From Elusimicrobia bacterium RBG_16_66_12 (GTDB lineage: Bacteria > Elusimicrobiota > Elusimicrobia > UBA1565 > UBA9628), in the NCBI GenBank assembly GCA_001800005.1, contig MGUL01000163.1:8063-18397 (forward strand): a DNA stretch of 10,335 bases. Reading direction: 5' to 3'. The position numbers were made by a program, and so were the translations under genes. Positions within the stretch are counted from its first letter, which is position 1. Each line of letters starts with the position of its first letter. A model generated the notes under the pieces. It saw only the letters and a list, made by a program, of their open reading frames with translations, did no database searches and was not told the DNA's origin. Shown here piece by piece: positions 1 to 6,059 of the stretch.

Positions 1-1117
1 ACGCGCGCTGGAGGCCGCGGCCTGAAGAGAGACCACGCTCCAGCGCCCACGCCGCGGCGGGAGCCAGGCCCATGAAGGCCTGATAGGCGTGCGTGTTCAT
101 CGCGAAGACCGGACCGTCGTTGGTGAGCGCCAGGGGCGGAAGGATGCTCACGAGATAGGCGGCGCCGATGACGGGAAGCGCGGGCCAACGCCGGCACAAG
201 AGAACGAGGGCCGCCAGCAGCGCCGCGACGAGCGCCGCCGCGACGAAGAAGGAGAGCCCGAGCGGGTTGTCCGACCCGTCGATCGCATAGAGCGGCACGA
301 GCTCGGCCGGGACGATGAACTTCTTGAGATAGAGGAGGAGTCCGACGCAGGCCTCATAGGGACGGACCGCGAGATGCGCGTAGCCCGCGGCGTGCTTGGC
401 CTTCGCGTTGATCCAGACCGCCAAGAGAGCCGGGAAAAGGAAAAACGCTTTTTCAAGGAGCACCCTCCTCGGCGCTGTCGTCAACCGGCGCAATGGATAG
501 ACGTCCAGCGCGAGGAGGATCACCGGCAGTCCGGCGGCCTTCCAGCGGCAGAGCAGCGACAGGCACAGGAAGAGCCAGGACGCGGCCAGGAAGCGCCGGC
601 CTCTTCCTGCTTCGAGATAAAGACGGAGGCAGAGCAAGGCGAAGAAGGCCGCCATCAGGTCGGAGAGGTTCGTGGCCCAGGCCGCGGATTGGGCGAAGAG
701 CGGGTGCAGGGCCCACAGCAGCGTTCCCGCGGCCGCGGCCGCGGGTCCCCAGCGCCGGCGAGAGAAGCCCGGCTGGGCCGCCTCGAGGAGCGCCAGCGAG
801 ACCGACCAGAGAAGGGCCGCGTTCGCCGCGTGGCAGAGCCAGGTCGCGGCGTGGTAGGGCGCCGGCGCCAGGCCCCATATGCGGTAGAGGACCGCGTACG
901 CGAGCCAGACGAGCGGCTGATAGCTGGTCATGTGCAGGCTCGCGAACATCTCCCGCAGACGGGCCGTGTCGAGGCCCCGGATCAGAGGATTGCGGATGAT
1001 CATCTCCGGGTCGTCCCAGTTGACGAAGCCGCCGGAGAGCGCGCCCGAGAAGACGAGCAGCGGCGCGGCCCCGCAGATAAGGCCCCACAAGAGAAGGCGC
1101 CGCTCCCGGCCGTGCAT
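1..1117 (-). CDS. TMTC-like multi-pass membrane protein, probable GT-C glycosyltransferase (3' end cut by window)
   Basis: The frame stays open for 372 codons from an ATG at 1117 down to base 1, so the C-terminus lies outside the window. After a short basic start (RERR) and a first hydrophobic segment (about 8-28) comes FVNWDDPEMIIRNPL, with W34-D35-D36. Next are YQPLVWL (66-72), HPLFAQSAAW (138-147), KAAGLPVILLALDVYPLRR (193-211) and a YLKKFIVPAELVPLY stretch (263-277), separated by further membrane helices. This order matches the bacterial relatives of eukaryotic TMTC proteins (GT-C-like fold, DUF1736 region). In those, the acidic residues of the first extracytoplasmic loop are thought to act in transfer from a polyprenyl-phosphate sugar, and TPR repeats usually follow. 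Here the TPR part would lie beyond the edge and cannot be seen. Sugar donor and acceptor are unknown. The ribosome site is weak (TAGG four to five bases upstream). The gene is divergent from add. Confidence 0.78.
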   Translation of the reverse strand, partial: MHGRERRLLLWGLICGAAPLLVFSGALSGGFVNWDDPEMIIRNPLIRGLDTARLREMFASLHMTSYQPLVWLAYAVLYRIWGLAPAPYHAATWLCHAANAALLWSVSLALLEAAQPGFSRRRWGPAAAAAGTLLWALHPLFAQSAAWATNLSDLMAAFFALLCLRLYLEAGRGRRFLAASWLFLCLSLLCRWKAAGLPVILLALDVYPLRRLTTAPRRVLLEKAFFLFPALLAVWINAKAKHAAGYAHLAVRPYEACVGLLLYLKKFIVPAELVPLYAIDGSDNPLGLSFFVAAALVAALLAALVLLCRRWPALPVIGAAYLVSILPPLALTNDGPVFAMNTHAYQAFMGLAPAAAWALERGLSSGRGLQRA

Positions 1118-1162
1118 GGCCTAAAGATTACCATAGCGGAAATTGCTAATCTCGTGCATACT
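1118..1162. promoter_or_regulatory. Divergent intergenic control region between the TMTC-like gene and add
   Basis: This short gap is markedly AT-richer than the coding DNA on either side and must carry the 5' signals of both genes. A perfect 6-bp inverted repeat, AGATTA (1125-1130) and TAATCT (1147-1152), has arm centres 22 bp apart, about two helical turns. Rightward, TGCTAATCT (1144-1152) resembles a weak extended -10 element. Leftward, TATGGT (complement of 1130-1135) is a possible -10. No good -35 element was found on either strand, so the promoter assignment is inference from gene layout and base composition. Confidence 0.4.
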
Positions 1163-2404
1163 GTGAAAGACCAGATCACTCCCGCCTTCATCCGCGCCAT
1201 ACCGAAGTCCGACCTGCACCTGCATCTCGACGGCTCGATGCGGCTGCCCACCTTGATCGAGCTGGCCCGCAAGGGCAAGGTCAAGCTCCCCTCCTTCTCG
1301 CAGGCGGGGATGCGCACGCTCGTCTTCAAGGACGCCTACAAGGACCTGCCCGATTACCTGCACGGCTTCATGTACACCTGCGCGGTGCTCCAGGACCTCG
1401 ACAACCTCGCGCGCGTCGCGCAGGAGCTCGTCGAGGACAACCTGGCCGAGGGCGTGCGCTACATCGAAGTCCGCTTCGCCCCCCAGCTCCATGTCACGCC
1501 CACGACCACGGTGCGCGACATCGTGGCCGCGGTCAACAAAGGGCTGGAGGCGGGCGCCAAGGCCCATAATTCCTCCAAGAGGGTCCGCGCCGGAGACGAC
1601 GTCCCGTTCCACTACGGGATGCTCCTCTGCGCGATGCGCCGCTTCAAAAAAGGGATGTCCCCTTACTACGCGGACCTCCTGCGCCTGATGGAGCACGCGC
1701 CCAAGGACGAGGTCTACGCCGCGGCCTCCCTGGAGCTGGCGCGCGCCGCCGTCGAGCTCTCCCGCGAGGGCCTGCCCGTCGTGGGCTTCGACCTCGCCGG
1801 CGAGGAGGCGGGCTATCCGCCCGCCGATCACTGGGCCGCCTATCAGTACGCCCACAACCACTTCCTGCGCAAGACCGTCCACGCCGGCGAGGCCTACGGC
1901 CCCGAGTCCATCTGGCAGGCCATCACCCAGTGCCACGCCAACCGCATCGGCCACGGGACCTTCCTCTTCGCGCACGAGATGATCAAGGATCCCTCGATCA
2001 AAGACCGCAAGCGCTACGTGGAAGACTTGGCCAACTACCTCGCCGGCCAGCGCATCGGCCTGGAGGTCTGCGTCACGAGCAACCTGCAGACCATCCCCTC
2101 CATCAAGTCCATCGCCGAGCACCCGATCAAGAAGATGATCGACTACGGCCTGTCGGTCAGCGTCTGCACGGACAACCGACTGATCTCCAACACGACGGTC
2201 TCGCGCGAGCTGGAGCTGGTCGTCAAGCACGCGGCCCTGACGCGCGAGCAGCTGCGCAAGCTGGTCGTCGCCGGCTTCAAGGGAGGATTCTTCCCCGGCA
2301 GCCACAACGACAAGCGCCAGTTCGTCTCCGCGGTCCTCAAGCGCTTCCGCGCGCTGGAGAGCGAGATGATCCCCGCAGCCGTCAAGTCCGGCGCTGCCCG
2401 CTGA
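1163..2404 (+). CDS. add: Adenosine deaminase (add), TDN variant
   Basis: This is a cytosolic zinc enzyme that deaminates adenosine or deoxyadenosine to inosine or deoxyinosine in purine salvage. Family motifs appear in order (numbering from GTG 1163): SDLHLHLDGS with zinc ligands H19 and H21, RYIEVRFAP, GFDLAGEE, HAGE with H240 (zinc) and E243 (catalytic), RIGHG with H264, LEVCVTSNLQT, and SVCTDNRLISNT with D337 (zinc). N338 replaces the second Asp of the usual TDD; the same TDNRLMS-like form is known in actinobacterial adenosine deaminases. At 413 residues it is longer than the usual 330-370, partly through about 15-20 extra residues between RIGHG and LEVC. The start is uncertain. GTG 1163 puts the HxH motif at a typical distance from the N-terminus, but it has no clear Shine-Dalgarno; GTG 1154 and GTG 1112 are in frame, the last overlapping the divergent gene. 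An adenine or other aminohydrolase specificity cannot be fully excluded. Confidence 0.9.
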   Translation: MKDQITPAFIRAIPKSDLHLHLDGSMRLPTLIELARKGKVKLPSFSQAGMRTLVFKDAYKDLPDYLHGFMYTCAVLQDLDNLARVAQELVEDNLAEGVRYIEVRFAPQLHVTPTTTVRDIVAAVNKGLEAGAKAHNSSKRVRAGDDVPFHYGMLLCAMRRFKKGMSPYYADLLRLMEHAPKDEVYAAASLELARAAVELSREGLPVVGFDLAGEEAGYPPADHWAAYQYAHNHFLRKTVHAGEAYGPESIWQAITQCHANRIGHGTFLFAHEMIKDPSIKDRKRYVEDLANYLAGQRIGLEVCVTSNLQTIPSIKSIAEHPIKKMIDYGLSVSVCTDNRLISNTTVSRELELVVKHAALTREQLRKLVVAGFKGGFFPGSHNDKRQFVSAVLKRFRALESEMIPAAVKSGAAR

Positions 2405-2459
2405 CCATCTCATTGGCAAATCTGTTTCATACCGCTGAACAGCCCCCCTAGGAGTTCTG
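2405..2459 (+). promoter_or_regulatory. Leader of the lipoprotein-resB-ccsA cluster, with small hairpin and ribosome binding site
   Basis: This 55-bp gap separates the add stop from the next ATG. AGGAG at 2450-2454, five bases before ATG 2460, is the best Shine-Dalgarno in the window and decides that start. Upstream, CTGTTTCA (2422-2429) can pair with TGAACAG (2436-2442), giving seven pairs with one bulged T and a six-base loop. A run of C rather than T follows, so it is not a standard terminator. TTGGCA at 2413-2418 resembles a -35 box, but no convincing -10 lies 16-18 bp downstream. Whether the cluster has its own promoter or is read through from add cannot be settled here. Confidence 0.4.
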
Positions 2460-3062
2460 ATGTCAAAATGGTACGCTGACGCTGTGGAGATAATTTTTCC
2501 GTTAGTACTTATTATCGCATCTTCGTCCTGCCGGCGAGATTCGATCGAGGTGCGGCAGGTCCCCAAAGAGACGGCCTCCCCCATGGCGATGCCCCCTGAC
2601 GGATCCATGCCGTCGGGGATGATCGATGCCCCGCCCCCCGCCTCCGGCGTGAGCTGGACCGCGCCCGCGGGCTGGAAGGAAGAGCCCGGCAACGGCATCC
2701 GCCTGGCGACATTCGTGCCTCCCCAGGATCCAGGGAAATCCGAAGCGACGGTCGTGGCCCTGCCCGGAGAGGCCGGCGGAGAGCTGGCCAACGTCAACCG
2801 CTGGCGCGGCCAGATCGGCCTCGCCCCCATCGACGCGGTCGTCCTGACAGCGGCGCGCCAGGGCGTGAAGTCGCGCCTCGGCACCGTGGTGGTCTACGAT
2901 TTCACCGGCGAGGGGACGAACAGATCCCGCATCGTCGCCGGCCTGATCCAGGTCGGCGGCACTACCTGGTACTTCAAACTGATGGGCGACGAGAAGGCGG
3001 TCGGCAAGAACAAGGCCGCCTTCATCAAGCTCCTCGAGGGGCTCCAGAAAGATGCGTCCTAA
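2460..3062 (+). CDS. Small putative lipoprotein encoded with the ResB-CcsA haem-assembly proteins
   Basis: This 200-residue exported protein has no function I can name. The start at ATG 2460 is backed by AGGAG five bases upstream. The N-terminus has a hydrophobic stretch (IIFPLVLIIA, 11-20) followed by SSSC, with C24 as the likely lipidated residue. The lipobox is imperfect, with Ser rather than Leu at -3, and acidic residues (D7, E10) sit in the n-region. An in-frame GTG at 2484 would give a shorter, cleaner signal. A Pro/Met-rich linker (about 33-62) precedes a compact domain that opens with SWTAPAGWKEEPGNGIRL and contains NVNRWRGQIGL; both halves look like conserved motifs. I recall similar small proteins beside ResB/CcsA genes in Planctomycetes-type genomes, but this needs a search. 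Its end overlaps resB by 11 bp, implying translational coupling and a role near cytochrome c maturation. The codons of the signal region are AT-richer than the rest. Confidence 0.75.
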   Translation: MSKWYADAVEIIFPLVLIIASSSCRRDSIEVRQVPKETASPMAMPPDGSMPSGMIDAPPPASGVSWTAPAGWKEEPGNGIRLATFVPPQDPGKSEATVVALPGEAGGELANVNRWRGQIGLAPIDAVVLTAARQGVKSRLGTVVVYDFTGEGTNRSRIVAGLIQVGGTTWYFKLMGDEKAVGKNKAAFIKLLEGLQKDAS

Positions 3063-4206
3063 CACGCCCTGGCGGCGGCTGGTCGCCGCGCTGAGTTCGA
3101 TGCGGCTCACCTTGGTCTGTCTGGGGCTGATGATGGCCCTCACGGTCATCTGCACTTTGGCCCAGGTCCCCTTGGGGACTCACGTCGCCGTCGACCGCAC
3201 CATCCGGACCTTCCTGGTCTGGTGGCAGCCCGAGGGCAGCTCCCTCCAGATCCCCGTCTTCCCCGGCGGCGGGATGGTCGGAGCGCTGCTGTTCATCAAC
3301 CTATCCCTGGCTCAGTTCATGAAGCTGGAGTGGAGCCGGCGCAAGTTCGGCCTCTGGGTGTCCCACCTCGGCCTGGCCTTGCTCTTCGTGGGAGAGTTCT
3401 CCACCGCCTTCTTCCAGGTCGAGAGCCACATGCCCATCGAGATCGGCCAGACCCGGGACTACACCGAGGACTATCGCCGGCTCGAGCTGGCCGTCGTGGA
3501 CACGACCGACTCGGAACGCGATGCGCTGACCTCCATCCCCGAGTCCATCGTCAAGGCCGGCGGCGAGATCGCGCACCCGTCGCTTCCCTTCATGCTGAGG
3601 GTCAAGCGCTACCACGAGAATTCCCAGTTCCACATGCGCGGGCCCACGGACCCGCCCTCCGAGGCGACGCTCGGGGTCGGAGCCAGCCTTCATATGCACC
3701 CGGAGCCGCCCGTCTCGGGAGAAGGCGAGCAGAACGCGGCCTCCGCCCTCGTGGAGGCCGTCGCCCCCGACGGGCGCAGCCTGGGGATCCTGTGGCTGTC
3801 CAACGCCCTCGGAGCGCCCCAAGGCTTCATCACCGAGGGCCGGACCTTCAGCCTGTCGCTGAGGGCACGCCGCTACTACCTGCCTTTCTCCCTGACGCTC
3901 AAGGAGTTCCACCACGACAAGTACGCGGGCACGAACATCCCGAAGAACTTCTCGAGCCTGGTCCGCCTGAGCGATGCCGGCCGCGGCGAGAACCGCGACG
4001 CGCTGATCTCGATGAACAACCCGCTGCGCTACGGCGGCAAGGCCTTCTACCAGGCCAGCTTCGGCAAGAACGACACGCTGTCCGTGTTCCAGGTCATCCA
4101 GAACCCGGGCTGGCTGATCCCGTATCTCTCCTGCATCCTGGTGTCCCTCGGCATGCTGATCCACTTCGGACTGAAGCTCGCCGGCGCCATGGGAGGCTCC
4201 AAATGA
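3052..4206 (+). CDS. resB: ResB/Ccs1-family cytochrome c assembly protein (short form)
   Basis: This is the ResB half of the System II (Ccs) cytochrome c synthase, which with CcsA delivers haem to CXXCH apocytochromes outside the cytoplasmic membrane. Four membrane segments are visible at about 18-38, 73-90, 101-120 and 354-376, with a large extracytoplasmic domain between the third and fourth, as is usual in ResB. His105 lies in the third helix (VSHLGLALL) and His371 in the last (LIHFGL), both plausible haem-channel residues. The family signature near the end of the soluble domain is present: FHHDKYAGTNIPKNFSS (286-302), then NNPLRYGGKAFYQASF (322-337), leading into the final helix. At 384 residues it is shorter than Bacillus ResB (about 540). 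ATG 3052 sits inside the lipoprotein gene (11-bp overlap) and its stop overlaps the ccsA ATG by 4 bp. There is no strong Shine-Dalgarno, so translational coupling is likely. Confidence 0.85.
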   Translation: MRPNTPWRRLVAALSSMRLTLVCLGLMMALTVICTLAQVPLGTHVAVDRTIRTFLVWWQPEGSSLQIPVFPGGGMVGALLFINLSLAQFMKLEWSRRKFGLWVSHLGLALLFVGEFSTAFFQVESHMPIEIGQTRDYTEDYRRLELAVVDTTDSERDALTSIPESIVKAGGEIAHPSLPFMLRVKRYHENSQFHMRGPTDPPSEATLGVGASLHMHPEPPVSGEGEQNAASALVEAVAPDGRSLGILWLSNALGAPQGFITEGRTFSLSLRARRYYLPFSLTLKEFHHDKYAGTNIPKNFSSLVRLSDAGRGENRDALISMNNPLRYGGKAFYQASFGKNDTLSVFQVIQNPGWLIPYLSCILVSLGMLIHFGLKLAGAMGGSK

Positions 4207-6038
4207 GACGCTCTTACTCCATGCTCGCCGCCTCGTTCGTCGCCGGGCTCCTGATCGCCGCCGGGCCGCTCTTCTCGCGCGGCTCCAAGGCCGATCTCGA
4301 CGTGCGCGGCTTCTCGCGCCTGCCCCTGCTCGAAGGCGGGCGCATCAAGCCCATCGATTCCTTCGCGCGCAACTCCCTGCTCGTGATCCGCGGCCAGCAG
4401 AGCCTGCCCGTCGACAAGCATCGTCTCACCGCGGCGCATTGGCTGCTGGACTCGATGTTCCGGCCTGAAGCCGCGGACACCTATAAGGCCTTCGTCATCG
4501 ACGACCCCGACGTGCTGGGCCTGCTGGGCCTGGAGCGCGGCAAGGAACGGCGCTTCGCCTACTGGCAGGTCGAGCCGAAGCGCGAGGAGATCCGCGCTCA
4601 GGCCGAGCGCTCCCACAGGGTGGAGTCCGGCCGCCGCTCCCGCTTCCAGACCGCGGTCGCCAACCTCGACTCGCGCCTCGAGCTCTACGAACGCATCAAG
4701 AACACGGTGATGGTCAACGGTGCCGACGACCCCGTCAGGGAGTTCGAGTCCTTCGTCAAGCTGCTGCCCTCCGCGCTGAAGGCGATGCACGGGTCGGCCA
4801 AGGCCTCGGCCGCCGACCAGAAGGCGACGAAGTCCCTGACGGAGATGCTCGACCGCTACCGCTTCCTGGCCTCGGCCGCGGCCTTCAAACCCCTGCCGCC
4901 GCGAGCCGGAGAACACCCCGACGAGTGGACCAACGTCGGCGAGGCGGCGATGAGCCCCGCGGCGGCGGCCGACCCGCACCCGGGCCTCTACGCCTACGCC
5001 CGCATGGCCCAGGCGTATAAGGATTCCGAGCCCGCCGCCTTCAACGACGCGCTGCGCGCCTTCGAGGTCTGGCTCCGCCGAGAACGCCCCGAGGCGCTCT
5101 CCAGCGCCCGCTCCGAGGAGATCTTCAACCGGGCGCAGCCCTTCGTCTCGGGCATGACGCTCTATGTGATGGCGCTGCTGGCCGTCTGCCTATGGTGGGC
5201 CACCCGGCGCGCCGAGGTCCAGTCCGTCTCGACGGGCCTGCTCGGCGCCGCGGTCCTGGTGCACACGCTCGGCCTGTGCGCGCGCGTCATCCTGCAGGGC
5301 CGCCCGCCGGTGACCAACCTCTACTCCTCGGCCGTCTTCGTGGGCTGGGTCGCGGCCCTGCTCGGGCTCTTCGCGGAGCGCTTCCACAAGAAGGGCTTCG
5401 CCGCCGCGGGAGGAGCCCTCGTCGGCTTCTGCTCGCTGCTCGTCGCGCACCACCTCGGCAGCTCGGGCGACACGATGGAGATGATGCGAGCGGTGCTGGA
5501 CTCGAACTTCTGGCTGGCCACGCACGTGGTGACCATCACGATCGGCTACGGCGCGACCTTCCTGGCCGGCGCGCTGGGCGTCTCCTGGATCGTGCGTCTG
5601 CACTTCGTCAAGAAGCACGACGCCGAGACCAGCAAGGCCCTGACGGGCCTGACCTACGGCGTGATCGCCTTCGGCCTCTTCTGGACCTTCGTCGGGACCG
5701 TGCTGGGCGGCATCTGGGCCGACCAGTCCTGGGGACGCTTCTGGGGCTGGGACCCGAAGGAGAACGGCGCGCTGCTCATCGTCCTCTGGAACGCCGCCAT
5801 CCTGCACGCGCGCTGGACCGGCGCCATCCGCGATCGCGGCATCATGGTGATGGCCGTCCTCGGCAACGTGGTCACCTCGCTGTCCTGGTTCGGCGTGAAC
5901 ATGCTCGGCGTGGGCCTGCACTCCTACGGCTTCATGGACAAGGCCTTCTGGTGGCTGGTCGCCTTCGCCGCCGGGCACTTCCTGATCGCGACCCTGGCCC
6001 TGCTGCCGCCGCGCTTCTGGACGGCCGACAAAGCCTGA
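4203..6038 (+). CDS. ccsA: CcsA/ResC-type haem exporter and cytochrome c synthase subunit with long N-terminal extracytoplasmic domain
   Basis: This is the haem-handling half of the System II cytochrome c synthase. ATG 4203 overlaps the resB stop as ATGA and has GGGAGG (4191-4196) six bases upstream, so the open frame further upstream is not part of it. The 611-residue protein starts with a signal-anchor helix (about 7-25). A soluble region of some 280 residues follows and begins FSRLPLLEGGRIKPIDSFAR, a motif typical of large CcsA proteins. The integral CcsA domain runs from about 313 to 603 with about eight helices. The tryptophan-rich WWD segment is W505-ADQSWGRFWGWDPKEN-N521. Histidines that could ligate haem are H354 (VHTLG), H441 (ATHVV), H535 (LHARW) and H573 (GLHSYGF), matching the external and membrane His pairs of the family. 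No CXXCH motif is present in it. It ends 21 bp before the stop of the converging aas-like gene. Confidence 0.9.
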   Translation: MRRSYSMLAASFVAGLLIAAGPLFSRGSKADLDVRGFSRLPLLEGGRIKPIDSFARNSLLVIRGQQSLPVDKHRLTAAHWLLDSMFRPEAADTYKAFVIDDPDVLGLLGLERGKERRFAYWQVEPKREEIRAQAERSHRVESGRRSRFQTAVANLDSRLELYERIKNTVMVNGADDPVREFESFVKLLPSALKAMHGSAKASAADQKATKSLTEMLDRYRFLASAAAFKPLPPRAGEHPDEWTNVGEAAMSPAAAADPHPGLYAYARMAQAYKDSEPAAFNDALRAFEVWLRRERPEALSSARSEEIFNRAQPFVSGMTLYVMALLAVCLWWATRRAEVQSVSTGLLGAAVLVHTLGLCARVILQGRPPVTNLYSSAVFVGWVAALLGLFAERFHKKGFAAAGGALVGFCSLLVAHHLGSSGDTMEMMRAVLDSNFWLATHVVTITIGYGATFLAGALGVSWIVRLHFVKKHDAETSKALTGLTYGVIAFGLFWTFVGTVLGGIWADQSWGRFWGWDPKENGALLIVLWNAAILHARWTGAIRDRGIMVMAVLGNVVTSLSWFGVNMLGVGLHSYGFMDKAFWWLVAFAAGHFLIATLALLPPRFWTADKA

Positions 6039-6059
6039 TCAGCGCGGCGGGCAGGGGCT

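Noticed and set aside
515..522. FAEGEISR (protein residues 515-522 of the aas-like product) as a broken PlsC motif
   Set aside because: From memory, fused MFS-PlsC-synthetase proteins commonly have FAEG-x-I-[ST]-R here instead of FPEGR; the HX4D catalytic pair is intact.
728..744. Palindromic run of GCGGCC units
   Set aside because: It encodes an alanine-rich helix in the TMTC-like protein and is expected in GC-rich coding DNA.
89..1111. An upstream extension of the add frame on the plus strand
   Set aside because: It is Arg/Glu-rich, antisense to a well-supported membrane-protein frame, and unlike any adenosine deaminase N-terminus.
1121..2884. A 587-codon open frame on the minus strand opposite add and the lipoprotein gene
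   Set aside because: It is a GC-driven mirror frame; its sequence is low-complexity and lacks family motifs, while the opposite strand encodes a clear adenosine deaminase.
3222..4202. An upstream extension of the ccsA frame
   Set aside because: It runs out of frame through resB and is Arg/Pro-rich; ATG 4203 has a good ribosome site and is followed by a signal anchor and the family motif.
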